A stretch of DNA of 59,135 nucleotides from positions 1-59,135 of the IMG/VR virus record IMGVR_UViG_3300020055_000021; one strand, 5' to 3'. The translations under genes and the position numbers were made by a program. Positions 17,138-26,810 of this stretch are shown here, one piece after another (position 1 is the stretch's first letter; the number at the start of each line of letters is the position of its first letter). The DNA comes from a virus. Below the pieces are notes generated by a model. That model did no database searches and was not told the origin of the DNA. It worked only from the letters and a program-made list of their open reading frames with translations.

Positions 17138-20100
17138 ATGGCAATTACAAATCCTAGAATCTTTGGACTAGCAGTTCCAAGAAACCTTACTGATGTAAGG
17201 GATAGGGATGAAACTCTGTTAAATCTGGGTTTAGATATCAGAGACTTAGAAGTTATTCGTGGTATTGCTGCTGCTGGTTTTGATTCTAATAATTTACAAA
17301 CTATATCTGGATTAAATGTTCCAATTTGGAAAACATTTGATAGATATAGAACAGATGTCAGTACATACAATGGTCAGTTGAATGACTCTGCTGGTACTGA
17401 TATTAGAACTAAAGGTAATTTAGAGGTTCATGGACCAGTTTCCTCTAATGCTTTTAGATATACTTTATTTGATAATACAATTGGTACTCCTTCTCTTAGG
17501 TGGGGAGACATCTCTACTTCTCGTGTAAGTTCTTGGAGTTCTTTTACTGCCTCTATTGCTTATGGTTCTGATGTAAAAATTAGTGGGACACTTTTTGCAG
17601 GTTCATTAAAAACACAACAGGTTCCCACAGAAAGAACGTTTGATTCTGAAGTACCAACACACAAAATTAAGTTAAGACTTAATGGTACTGACCAGTACTT
17701 CTATGTAATGAAAGGAATTCCTATTAGATTTAAGGGATTCTTTAGAGATTTTGATTTTACATTAGATTTCCAAACACAAACGGTTAGGAACAGTTGGAGA
17801 GTTTATAGAACTAATGGATTAGAATTACAGGACTTTGAAAACATTGGTTCGTTTTCTTCATCCACATTAAATTATAGATCTCCTTTCTCTGCTGAAAGAT
17901 TTATTGAGGCATACATTAATCCTGAAGTGGTTGATAGAATTGTATTATCTAACTGCAACATTCAAGAACTACCAAAGTCTAGACTTCCCAATTTAGAAAC
18001 GTTAATCTTTGCTAATAATGGACTAACGACATTTCCAAACTTAAATTTCTTTTCTCCAAACTTGGAATCTCTTGTTATAGATAACAACCCGTTTTATAAT
18101 GGACCTACAATAGATGAGCAGAAATTTACTAAGCCAATTATGGCGAGAATACCAACCACATTAACTAACTTAGATGCATCTGGATGTTTTAAGGGAGGAA
18201 TCGAACAAAATATCTTTAATAGATTGCGTTTATTATCTAGGATTGATATTGATAGAGTTGGTGATATATTTTTCTTCCCTGATTCCGTTAATCCTACAGG
18301 TGCGCTCCCTAATTTTTATGGGATTATTGGACAACCACTTACTCATACAATGGGAGGGGTTAGTTTAGTTGACCACGACTTTAGAACTATTGAACCTGGT
18401 GTTCAGGGTGGTGTAGATCAAGTTACTTTATCTGGTTCTGGTTCTGGTGGTAGTGGTTATAATGGTGGCGCTAGTGGCGTATTTAATGATGTACCATTGA
18501 TAAACGGAAATGGTAGTAATGCTACTGCAGATATTACAATAGATAGTGGAATTGTAGTTGGTGTTGTGATTAAAAATGTTGGTTCTGGATACAACGTTGG
18601 TGATTTATTATCCGCTAATAATGCTAATCTAGGTGGTTCCGGATCAGGTCTTGCTATTGAGATAACAAGTCTGATTAATGTCCTTAGTATTAAGCAACTA
18701 GAGAATTTAACCAGCATAAATGTAAATGACAATAACGGATTAAATGATCCAAACTTTTCTTTAAATTGTCCATCAACACTAACTAATTTAAGTATTCAAA
18801 GAACTCAAATTGCACTTCCAAATGTAAGTAACTTTACTGAGCTTACTGATGTCACTATCTATGGTGGTTCTGGTAGGGGTTCATTTCATACCGGGTGGGA
18901 TGGTACATTTGGTGGAGTAGGTTATCCAAGAACAGACCAGGATAATTTTAAGTTCAATAACTGCCCCGTATTAACTGGCATCACAACAAGTTATTCTGAT
19001 ATCAGTGGATACTTACCAAAGTTTTCTCTTTGCCCAGCATTGACATCATATGGATTTTTTAGCACAAATAGTATAATTGCAGGTCGTCCTGGTAAGAGAA
19101 AAGTATTAAAACTATTACAGGGTGGTGGTATCACACAACTAGGTGCTTTCAATGAACCGGCCGGTAGACCTTACACAGGAAATAGTACTACTGAAGTAAC
19201 GGACACATTAGAAAATGCTGGTGCAACAGAAGGTGCGATTGTTAGTATTACAACTGATGCTAATGGTGATGTCACACAAGTCAATATTGTTCAAGCTGGT
19301 TCTGGATACACCACATCAGATTTGATAACTATTCCAGCGGGTGCTTTAGGTTCAAACAAAGGAGGAACCATTGCAATTGCGGCGGTTGCAACTGGAACTA
19401 TTGGTAGTAATGATTATAATGATGGCACATATAATTTTGAGTCAGATGATAGTACTAATACTGCTGTCGGTATCAATGCTGCAGTATCATTTACTATCAG
19501 TGGAGGAGTGGTATCTCAGTATGCTCTAGTTCAACCTGGACAAGACTATCAAACTGGTGAGTCTATTACTATTCCAACCTCTGTTGTTGGTGGAACTCAA
19601 CCATTACAATTTATTATTGAAGAGGCAGAAGCACCTAAGATTTTATACAACGATCAATTTGAATTCAATCCTAATATTACTAATGTTGATATCAGTATTA
19701 ATAATCCATTATTTGCTGGTGAGGTAGAGTCTGGTGCATTTACTCCATTAAGAACTAAGTTACGTTTCTTAAGATTACAAGCTAATGGAAGAATTACTGG
19801 TAACTTCCCCAACCTAGAAGACCAGGCAGCATTAAGAGAAGTAAGATCCCAAAGTCAAGGATGGACAGGTGCTCTTCCATTGTTCTCTTCTGCTCTAGGA
19901 TTAGAAGAACTATATCTTAGTGGTAATAATTTTACAGGAAAATTTGAATACCAAGCAAAAAATAATTTAAGAATTATAAGTTTATCAAATAATAATATTG
20001 ATGAGATTAGTAACCTCAGTCTATTACCAGCTTGTGAATCCTTCCAGTTATCTAATAATAATTTGTCGGGAACTATTCCTGCTTTAGGTGCTATCATGCC

Positions 20101-21385
20101 CAACATTGAAAGTATAGGACTGGCAGACAATGATTACAATGGGTATGTAGATGGTACAGTTAATCAATTACTTTTGTTAAGAACGTTTGATATTTCTAAT
20201 AACAGACTTGGCGTATCTGAAATAGATAATATTCTATTTGATTTTGTTGATAATTATCGAGCAGCAAATAGAGGTAATGTGACAGTTAATCTTACTGGTC
20301 CTAATATGGCACCACCAACACCATATCCTGTGACTGGTGGTATCATTGAGACAATAACTTTTACTGACCAACCAACAATAGGTAATGGTATTTTAACTGA
20401 TATTGGTAGTGCATTAAATGCTCCAGTTGGATCAGTTCCTGTTGCTGGCACCTATGAATCTGCATTGAACTATGATGGAGCAGGTTCTGGTGCTAGAGTA
20501 ACTATTGAAGTTGTTAATGATTTCTTAGAGGATGTTCCCATTGCTATTAATACTACACCTACATTCACAGGAACAGTTGGAGAAATTACGGGTGCGTTAA
20601 CACTAATACCTAATGGTGAAAGTGGTGTTGTAGTGGGTCCTACTGATGTAACTTCTTTCACAGTGACTGATGGTGGAACATCAGCACAGAATAGTGGAGA
20701 CTCAGAATTTACTGCTGCTACTGTACAACTTGATTATGATGGTACTGTAAGTCAAACTTTCCCAGTAAGTGCTACCCTAGTAACTGGTGGTTCTGGATAT
20801 AGTTTACAAGGCACACCAGATAAAATTGTTATACCATCTAGTTCAGTAAATGTTAATCAGTTATTACCTATTGAACTCACCATTAGTAGTGTTCAAGAGT
20901 TTACAAATGGCACTGCAGCATATACAGATACTGGTGCTAACACTGCTGCTGGTAGTGGTGCCGCTGTTAGTGTCACAGTTGCTAGAGGTGGTCTGGATAT
21001 TACATCCGCTTTAGTTGACCCAGATGCCACACCAGGAACCGGATACTTAGATACAGAACAAATTACTATCAACTTACCTGGTAGTATGCCTAATAGTGGT
21101 GAACTAACATATGATATTACCACCGTACAGAATGAATACTATACAGATACAAGCTATAGTGTCCTCCTCCTAAATAGTGGTGGGGAAGAATATTCTGCAC
21201 TTGATGTTTTAAGTACAAATGATGTAATTCCATTCAGGGATCCAGTTACAGACGTGGTACAGAATGGTGGATTAGAATTACAAGTTCAGTCAATTAGATC
21301 GCAGATAAACAAAGCAGTCTTCACTGGATTTGGTGCTGTTGAATTCCTCAGAGGAAAAGGTTGGACCATTAGAGTAGAGAGTTAA
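17138..21385 (+). CDS. Giant virion protein with leucine-rich repeats
   Basis: A 1415-residue protein starting MAITNPRIFGLAVPRNLTDV. Two leucine-rich-repeat areas are visible: residues about 265-330 (IVLSNCNIQELPKSRLPNLE, LIFANNGLTTFPNL, LESLVIDNNPF) and about 870-1030 (LEELYLSGNNFTGKF, LRIISLSNNNIDEI, SFQLSNNNLSGTIPALG, LRTFDISNNRLG). The second follows the plant-type consensus LxxLxLxxNxLxGxIP. Between and after them are several GxGY modules (for example NIVQAGSGYTTSDLITIPAG). LRRs bind proteins or glycans, so a host-receptor or adhesin role is likely. It sits in the fibre block; function is inferred from the domains. Confidence 0.8.
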   Translation: MAITNPRIFGLAVPRNLTDVRDRDETLLNLGLDIRDLEVIRGIAAAGFDSNNLQTISGLNVPIWKTFDRYRTDVSTYNGQLNDSAGTDIRTKGNLEVHGPVSSNAFRYTLFDNTIGTPSLRWGDISTSRVSSWSSFTASIAYGSDVKISGTLFAGSLKTQQVPTERTFDSEVPTHKIKLRLNGTDQYFYVMKGIPIRFKGFFRDFDFTLDFQTQTVRNSWRVYRTNGLELQDFENIGSFSSSTLNYRSPFSAERFIEAYINPEVVDRIVLSNCNIQELPKSRLPNLETLIFANNGLTTFPNLNFFSPNLESLVIDNNPFYNGPTIDEQKFTKPIMARIPTTLTNLDASGCFKGGIEQNIFNRLRLLSRIDIDRVGDIFFFPDSVNPTGALPNFYGIIGQPLTHTMGGVSLVDHDFRTIEPGVQGGVDQVTLSGSGSGGSGYNGGASGVFNDVPLINGNGSNATADITIDSGIVVGVVIKNVGSGYNVGDLLSANNANLGGSGSGLAIEITSLINVLSIKQLENLTSINVNDNNGLNDPNFSLNCPSTLTNLSIQRTQIALPNVSNFTELTDVTIYGGSGRGSFHTGWDGTFGGVGYPRTDQDNFKFNNCPVLTGITTSYSDISGYLPKFSLCPALTSYGFFSTNSIIAGRPGKRKVLKLLQGGGITQLGAFNEPAGRPYTGNSTTEVTDTLENAGATEGAIVSITTDANGDVTQVNIVQAGSGYTTSDLITIPAGALGSNKGGTIAIAAVATGTIGSNDYNDGTYNFESDDSTNTAVGINAAVSFTISGGVVSQYALVQPGQDYQTGESITIPTSVVGGTQPLQFIIEEAEAPKILYNDQFEFNPNITNVDISINNPLFAGEVESGAFTPLRTKLRFLRLQANGRITGNFPNLEDQAALREVRSQSQGWTGALPLFSSALGLEELYLSGNNFTGKFEYQAKNNLRIISLSNNNIDEISNLSLLPACESFQLSNNNLSGTIPALGAIMPNIESIGLADNDYNGYVDGTVNQLLLLRTFDISNNRLGVSEIDNILFDFVDNYRAANRGNVTVNLTGPNMAPPTPYPVTGGIIETITFTDQPTIGNGILTDIGSALNAPVGSVPVAGTYESALNYDGAGSGARVTIEVVNDFLEDVPIAINTTPTFTGTVGEITGALTLIPNGESGVVVGPTDVTSFTVTDGGTSAQNSGDSEFTAATVQLDYDGTVSQTFPVSATLVTGGSGYSLQGTPDKIVIPSSSVNVNQLLPIELTISSVQEFTNGTAAYTDTGANTAAGSGAAVSVTVARGGLDITSALVDPDATPGTGYLDTEQITINLPGSMPNSGELTYDITTVQNEYYTDTSYSVLLLNSGGEEYSALDVLSTNDVIPFRDPVTDVVQNGGLELQVQSIRSQINKAVFTGFGAVEFLRGKGWTIRVES

Positions 21386-22951
21386 ATGGCATTACTTAAT
21401 CAAGGATTTGTAAGATCACTAAACTTAGATGATGTTGAAGATTCCATACTCAGCATCAATAACTTAGCTGGTGGTACTATCACTAACGATCTTATTGTTT
21501 TCGCTAATAATGAAAACAATGTGACCAAACTTTTATTTAAACGACCTGGTATAGACACAAATAATAGTGTTGTAACTGAAGGTGACGGCAGTGTCTTCAG
21601 GCAGGTGGATAAGATTGGAACCTTTGGTAATGGAGACCAAGTTCGTATCAGGTCAATCATTAACATCACCAATATTGAGAGGGATGGACTACCTATTGCG
21701 GCTAATGACCAACTCCGTGTGACTCTAGAGAAACCTTTGCCTGCTGATTTCTTTGACCCTGCAAATGGTGTCATTAAAGTAATATTAAATGAAACTAGAT
21801 TTGAGATTGCTACAGACCAGTTAAATGGTAAGGAATATGTAGCAACTGGTATTTTTGGTAGTCCACAGATTCAATTCTTTTTAAATGATGTTGGATACCC
21901 TGAAGATTTAGATGATGAAGGTGTTGACCAAAATGCTATTGGTGCTTTCGATCCTGATGGTCCCAATAATAATCTGGATAACTATCCATACATCACATCC
22001 TCTTCTTTAGCGGGCCCAGCGGTGGTTTCTGGAGACGCTATTGATTACAATAGAATATACTTTATAGCAAATTCTAATGCTGTTAATCAATTTAGAATTG
22101 GTAGAAACTATAGTAGAAGAGAACTGATTGACCAAATTGATTTTGGAACATCTTTTGCTGGTGATGTACCAGTTGCAGGTTATAATGGTACATCAGGTGC
22201 CAGCGTAATATTTGAAAGGGTAAATAAATGCGTCAAAGAAAACTTAATCAACCTTTCACTCCCTGTTTTTGAAGATAGAAATGACTTTACTTATACTAGT
22301 GACGCTTTGAGTTTTGGAATTAATGGAAACTTTTCTAGACTAGAATCATCTCTAGACTCAGCAACATTCTACACACTTCAAAAGTATTTGTCCAGAGAGT
22401 ATAATTACTATGATGTAGATGAATTAGAATTTGCTGGAAATTTATATAGTTCTGATCCTGATGGATTTAATCAAATACAATCAGACTTAGTAGAAACTGA
22501 TAGAAGTCCTGGTGTTTATATTATTAATAAGGATGCATCCCCAGCGTTTGATAATATTGTTTTAACTAGGGCGTATTCTGATAACACTCAACCATGGGAA
22601 CTCAATGTAAATACGCTAGAGTTCCAAGCACTAAGAGATTTCGATGGTAATTCTACTACATTTAATGATAATAATCAGGAGATGACAATTGGTAATTTAA
22701 TTTTACAAGATAAAACTGATGCTATTGAAATTGGTAGTGCCTCAGAACCATTACAAAATGTTGATGTACTTACACTAGGGGAAGCTAGTGTTATTGATAG
22801 CGGTCAACCAGTGCTTGCCGCTGATCCAAATCAATTTAGATTTACACATAAATTAAACGTACTAATAGATACTACTGGTGAAGGACCAGAGTTCTATAGT
22901 ATTTGTTTATCTACAGTAGCAGATGCAGGAACTGCACCTGGTTCTTCTTAA
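21386..22951 (+). CDS. Virion structural protein, 521 aa
   Basis: Starts MALLNQGFVRSLNLDDVEDS directly after the LRR gene stop, with no gap. Beta-rich composition with many Asn, Asp and Thr. The central motif SRREL-IDQIDFGTSFAGDV and a C-terminus FYSICLSTVADAGTAPGSS are not diagnostic. It is last in the rightward late operon from 8702 and its 3' end overlaps by 4 bases the convergent gene on the other strand. Probably a fibre or baseplate accessory protein translated from the same late transcript. Confidence 0.7.
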   Translation: MALLNQGFVRSLNLDDVEDSILSINNLAGGTITNDLIVFANNENNVTKLLFKRPGIDTNNSVVTEGDGSVFRQVDKIGTFGNGDQVRIRSIINITNIERDGLPIAANDQLRVTLEKPLPADFFDPANGVIKVILNETRFEIATDQLNGKEYVATGIFGSPQIQFFLNDVGYPEDLDDEGVDQNAIGAFDPDGPNNNLDNYPYITSSSLAGPAVVSGDAIDYNRIYFIANSNAVNQFRIGRNYSRRELIDQIDFGTSFAGDVPVAGYNGTSGASVIFERVNKCVKENLINLSLPVFEDRNDFTYTSDALSFGINGNFSRLESSLDSATFYTLQKYLSREYNYYDVDELEFAGNLYSSDPDGFNQIQSDLVETDRSPGVYIINKDASPAFDNIVLTRAYSDNTQPWELNVNTLEFQALRDFDGNSTTFNDNNQEMTIGNLILQDKTDAIEIGSASEPLQNVDVLTLGEASVIDSGQPVLAADPNQFRFTHKLNVLIDTTGEGPEFYSICLSTVADAGTAPGSS

Positions 22952-25900
22952 ACGTTATCTCTCCAGAGTAACAGATAGTAAGTGTCTCCGTTTCCATCTG
23001 TAATGGGAACGTAACCACCCATAATATCATTTGCGTCTGTTGCTACTTCATTAGACCCATCAGTAACCATCTCTAACTTGTCGTAGGAGACTTTACTATT
23101 CGTATTGAATACTCCTGCTCTACCACCACCCGTGCTGGTAAAGTCTAGTACCATTTTCACATCATTGATTGTTGCTAGTCCTCTAGAGGTAGCAGCAAAT
23201 GGTGGTGAAGTATCAGTAGGTCTGAAACATACTTCTTTATTAACTGTATCCCCAACAGGTGTGAATGTAATTCTAGTTACTACACTATCAACAAAACTGA
23301 TTGGATTATTTTGTACTGCTCCAGAACCAACTGTTAGTGTAACTAAAGCTGCTGTATCCTGAGCACCGCCACCAGCATTTGATGCTGATTGTGTGATATC
23401 AGATACGATATTTGAAATTGTAGCAACACCACCTAAGTTATTAACATCTGGTCCTGTGAATTGAAGTGATGGGAATAGGTGTGCTACCATTCCATTAGTT
23501 AAATCTTTAGCATCTGGAACTCTAAATGTTACACTGCTACTAGCAACATCAGGATAGTCTAATCTAAATGTAGCATTAGCACCACCAGTATTGATAGTTA
23601 TTATATTGCCGGGTTCGTATCCTTCACCCGCATTGTCTGGGTCTACCCAAGCATATGTAACGGCACCAGCACCATCAGTTACATAATATACTTGCAGATT
23701 GCTCCCTGTTCCACCAGTGGTGCCTACAGAACTACCAGATGGTAATGCTTCACTTACATATCCACTACCACTACTATCGAGTTCTAGTTTGGGTAGAATT
23801 CTCTTATCAAATACTCCCTGACAATAGGAGGCAAGACCATCGTTGTTAAGTCCAAAGGTTTGATAAACAAACCATCTCTTACCAAATCCAAATATACTTT
23901 GTGATTGATCTGCAAATACAAAAGAGTTTTCTGCTTGATTAAATCCAGATTCAACTCCTGTTTGGAATCTATCAATCAATGCGGTTTCACTACTTTGCTT
24001 TAGCACACCAACTTCTTCTTGTCCGGGTATAGTTTTGTCATTGTAGAAGAATTGACCTGTCCAGTCTTCTTGCTTGAAGATTTGATTCTTTTGGAAAATT
24101 AGTCTAGGTTTTCCTGTTAAAAATGTGTCAGTAAGTGTAGCGCAATCAAATACTAAATTGATACCTGGTTGGTCTAATAAATTACCATCAATTTCAAATA
24201 GTTCAAAGTTAGAATACCCTGTACCTGGTGTCAATGTAGTGATTACGAATGAACCACTGTTATTTCTACTAATGTTAAAGGTAGCTCCAGTTCCATCTGT
24301 ATTAGAAGTAATATTTACTCCTTGTTCGAATGTTCCGTAGTCTTTGTTGGTGAAGTCAAGGTCTACAGTATCTCCGGAAATAATTCTTGAGACATCGAAT
24401 CCTCTTTCTCCTAAAGCAAACCCATTTTCTGATAGTCCTGTTGCCGGTACGATGTCTGTACTGTATTCTCCGTTTGTACCAAAGGCAACTAACCCTTTAT
24501 GATCTATAATTTCTATATCTGATGTGCCGCTTGAAGTACACGTTCTGTCGAGAATAATTGATTGATTATTATTAATACTAGAAATTCTGGAACCAACTGG
24601 AATGCCAGCACCTATTACATAATTTCCTACTTCAACAAATTCAGTTCTATTAGGCAGTCCTACATTTATACCTGTGTCAGGTAGTACAACAATTCTAGAA
24701 TTGTTAGTTGTTGTTGCTTCTCTAGACTGAATTATATCTGTTACTGGACCTAAGTTACCAACGTAATAAGATACAATTGGATTGAAGTTTGATAGTCCAA
24801 CGTAGTTATCACCAGCAGCACCTCCTTCTAGTGGTGTAGTTTGTACACCAACTGGCAATCTGTCATTAATTCTGGTTCCAGCAAAACTAATTGATTCATC
24901 AATAAATTTTTTGAAGTTACCTATCTGATAGAAATCAAAGTAGTCTTCTGGATACAAATATTTGTAGTCAAAGTCATCATCTTGTCCACCAAGAGGTGGA
25001 TTTCTTTCAAAGATAATTCTTCTGTCAAGTGACCCAGTAATTTGCGACTCAGATTTATCTATTGCGTCATCATCATAGAAGAAACTAATTCTAATTTTGT
25101 ATGGATCGTATGCTTTTAACTCACCTAAGTTTACTTGGAAAGTTCTACTGGTTCCTAATGCTATTCCTGTATTACTAGCAGCAAGTTCATCATAGAAGTA
25201 CCATCCTCTTGTGCTATCGATAGTAATTGTGATGTCTGCACCACCAACAGATGCTCCTGGAATAGTAATAGTCTCACTAGAAAGATATCCATCACCAGGA
25301 TTGTTGATAAGAACAATAGGATTACCACCCAAATCTCTACTGACATTAAAAGATGCTCCAACACCAGCACCTGTATATGTAAATGCTGATATAGTACCAT
25401 AGTTTTGATTAAATTCTGCTGGCACAGCAGCTCCAGCAGTACTAATTTCATCAATAATACCAGCAGTAACTAATCTAGTTTGATCTAAAATAGTTTGTAA
25501 ACCACTGCCATTATTAAAATCTAAATCATTTAGTCTAAAAGTTCCTGTGCTTGGGTCGAAGGTAAAATCTTTACTTGGTGCTTCCTTTGTATCAAATTCA
25601 ACTCTTATGAATCCAGTTGTGGTAATTCTGATACTCCATGTCCCATTTTGTGTGGGTTTAAAGAATCCTGTCCACTCAACACCACCATAAAAATTTGCTA
25701 GGTTAGGTGATAGTTTCTGATTGTAAACAAACTCACCTTCCTCCCAAAAATTATTCTTATCGTCAGCTCTTTCTGTACCTTTTGCTGGGTCTATTGTTGC
25801 TCTACCTGTAGGGTCTGTGGGGTCAACATAGTTATCGAACCCTAGGAATGGTGTTGAAGCATCTTCTGGTGTGCTTCTCAAGATGCCATCAGAATTAAAG

Positions 25901-26238
25901 TATCTTGCTGTCAGTCCATCTCCACCAAAGAAGAAGGGTTCTGATGTAGTAAAGTATGCTCTATCAAATCTATTTGATAGTGTAATTAGGGGTTCATAGG
26001 TTATGTTTGTACCAGTTGGTCCAGTAAATTGTACTGTAGTGTTAGCAGCACGAGAAAATACATTAGAATCAACATCACTGGAAAATATTCCTTTGATTAA
26101 TTGTAGGTCTTCACCAGTAAATGATTCTGCACTACCCTTAATCCTATCCAGCAAAGTGTTTAATGCAGTAACTGTGCTAGACAAATCACGAAGATTTTCT
26201 GACCTCTTAGCACCAAATTTCGAAAAAATCTTTGCCAT
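22948..26238 (-). CDS. Giant virion protein with PA14-like domain and GxGY modules
   Basis: A 1096-residue protein starting MAKIFSKFGAKRSENLRDLS. Residues about 105-215 look like a PA14-type carbohydrate-binding domain: GDGLTARYFN, then YGGVEWTGFFKPTQNGTWS followed by IRITTTGFIRVEFD, matching the family's 'v.w.G.l.p...G.y.f....dd.vr..idg'. Four GxGY modules follow (NNPGDGYLSSETITIPG, LTPGTGYSNFELFEIDG, DSSGSGYVSEAL, GEGYEPGNIITINTGG). A glycan-binding fibre or baseplate protein is likely. Encoded opposite to its neighbours and convergent with the gene ending at 22951. Confidence 0.75.
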   Translation of the reverse strand: MAKIFSKFGAKRSENLRDLSSTVTALNTLLDRIKGSAESFTGEDLQLIKGIFSSDVDSNVFSRAANTTVQFTGPTGTNITYEPLITLSNRFDRAYFTTSEPFFFGGDGLTARYFNSDGILRSTPEDASTPFLGFDNYVDPTDPTGRATIDPAKGTERADDKNNFWEEGEFVYNQKLSPNLANFYGGVEWTGFFKPTQNGTWSIRITTTGFIRVEFDTKEAPSKDFTFDPSTGTFRLNDLDFNNGSGLQTILDQTRLVTAGIIDEISTAGAAVPAEFNQNYGTISAFTYTGAGVGASFNVSRDLGGNPIVLINNPGDGYLSSETITIPGASVGGADITITIDSTRGWYFYDELAASNTGIALGTSRTFQVNLGELKAYDPYKIRISFFYDDDAIDKSESQITGSLDRRIIFERNPPLGGQDDDFDYKYLYPEDYFDFYQIGNFKKFIDESISFAGTRINDRLPVGVQTTPLEGGAAGDNYVGLSNFNPIVSYYVGNLGPVTDIIQSREATTTNNSRIVVLPDTGINVGLPNRTEFVEVGNYVIGAGIPVGSRISSINNNQSIILDRTCTSSGTSDIEIIDHKGLVAFGTNGEYSTDIVPATGLSENGFALGERGFDVSRIISGDTVDLDFTNKDYGTFEQGVNITSNTDGTGATFNISRNNSGSFVITTLTPGTGYSNFELFEIDGNLLDQPGINLVFDCATLTDTFLTGKPRLIFQKNQIFKQEDWTGQFFYNDKTIPGQEEVGVLKQSSETALIDRFQTGVESGFNQAENSFVFADQSQSIFGFGKRWFVYQTFGLNNDGLASYCQGVFDKRILPKLELDSSGSGYVSEALPSGSSVGTTGGTGSNLQVYYVTDGAGAVTYAWVDPDNAGEGYEPGNIITINTGGANATFRLDYPDVASSSVTFRVPDAKDLTNGMVAHLFPSLQFTGPDVNNLGGVATISNIVSDITQSASNAGGGAQDTAALVTLTVGSGAVQNNPISFVDSVVTRITFTPVGDTVNKEVCFRPTDTSPPFAATSRGLATINDVKMVLDFTSTGGGRAGVFNTNSKVSYDKLEMVTDGSNEVATDANDIMGGYVPITDGNGDTYYLLLWRDNV

Positions 26239-26307
26239 CTTTTACTAACACTATTTCCCTAGTTGTATTTAGGTTCTTGTGCCAGCAACAAACTGGCACA
26301 ACCCCCC

Positions 26308-26336
26308 TTGCTTTTCTAGGTAAACTAGCCTATATT
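26308..26336 (+). promoter_or_regulatory. Sigma70-like promoter of the porin-like gene (CTGGCACA class)
   Basis: TTGCTT at 26308-26313, 17-base spacer, TATATT at 26331-26336. Preceded by CTGGCACAACCCCCC, the block also seen at the gp32 and 55.4-kb promoters. An inverted repeat GTGCCAG/CTGGCAC (26279-26285 and 26293-26299) lies just upstream. Confidence 0.7.
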
Positions 26337-26412
26337 ATATTCAGCGGTGGTTAATCGGACCACCCATCATCTGCGGGTATTCACTCCGCAAGTAAACTAA
26401 GAGGTAAAACAA

Positions 26413-26784
26413 ATGCTTAAATCTACTTTCGCAGCCCTTGCTGCTGCTCCCCTGTTCGCTGGCGCTGCTGTCGCTGGTCCCTATGTTAATGTCGAAACCA
26501 ATGCTGGTTGGACCGGTTCGGACTACAATGGTGCCGCGACTGATCTCCACATCGGTTACGAAGGTGCTCTTGGTGAGCGTACTTCCTACTACGTCCAAGG
26601 TGGTGCTACTGTCGTGACTCCTGATGGTGGTGACACTGACACCGTTCCTTCCGGTAAGGCAGGTGTTGGTTTCGCTGCGACTGATGCACTCGGTTTCTAT
26701 GGTGAAGTCTCGTTCGTTGGTTCCGGCGATAGCGACATCGACCGTGGTTATGGTGCTAAGGCAGGTGTGAAGTACAGCTTCTGA
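26413..26784 (+). CDS. Small outer-membrane beta-barrel (porin-like) protein
   Basis: A 123-residue protein with a signal peptide (MLKSTFAALAAAPLFAGAAV then AGPY) and a mature part of alternating residues (NVETNAGWTGSDYNG, LHIGYEGALGERTSYYVQGG, GKAGVGFAATDALGFYGEV) ending KAGVKYSF. The terminal Phe and beta-strand pattern are typical of outer-membrane barrels. Codons are noticeably more GC-rich than in the flanking fibre genes, which suggests later acquisition or selection for high expression. It has its own promoter and terminator. It may alter host surface permeability or block superinfection; both are inference. Confidence 0.7.
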   Translation: MLKSTFAALAAAPLFAGAAVAGPYVNVETNAGWTGSDYNGAATDLHIGYEGALGERTSYYVQGGATVVTPDGGDTDTVPSGKAGVGFAATDALGFYGEVSFVGSGDSDIDRGYGAKAGVKYSF

Positions 26785-26792
26785 TCCTTCCT

Positions 26793-26810
26793 AGGGGACT
26801 TCGGTCCCCT
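26793..26810 (+). terminator. UUCG hairpin after the porin-like gene
   Basis: AGGGGAC-TTCG-GTCCCCT, a 7-bp stem with the UUCG loop, 8 bases after the stop. The downstream U run is poor (TTAAA), so it may be an mRNA 3'-stabiliser as much as a terminator. Confidence 0.6.

Noticed and set aside
23105-23362. Rightward frames inside the PA14-like gene (also at 24125 and 26003)
   Set aside because: They are antisense shadows of the long leftward frame; no RBS and low-quality protein sequence.
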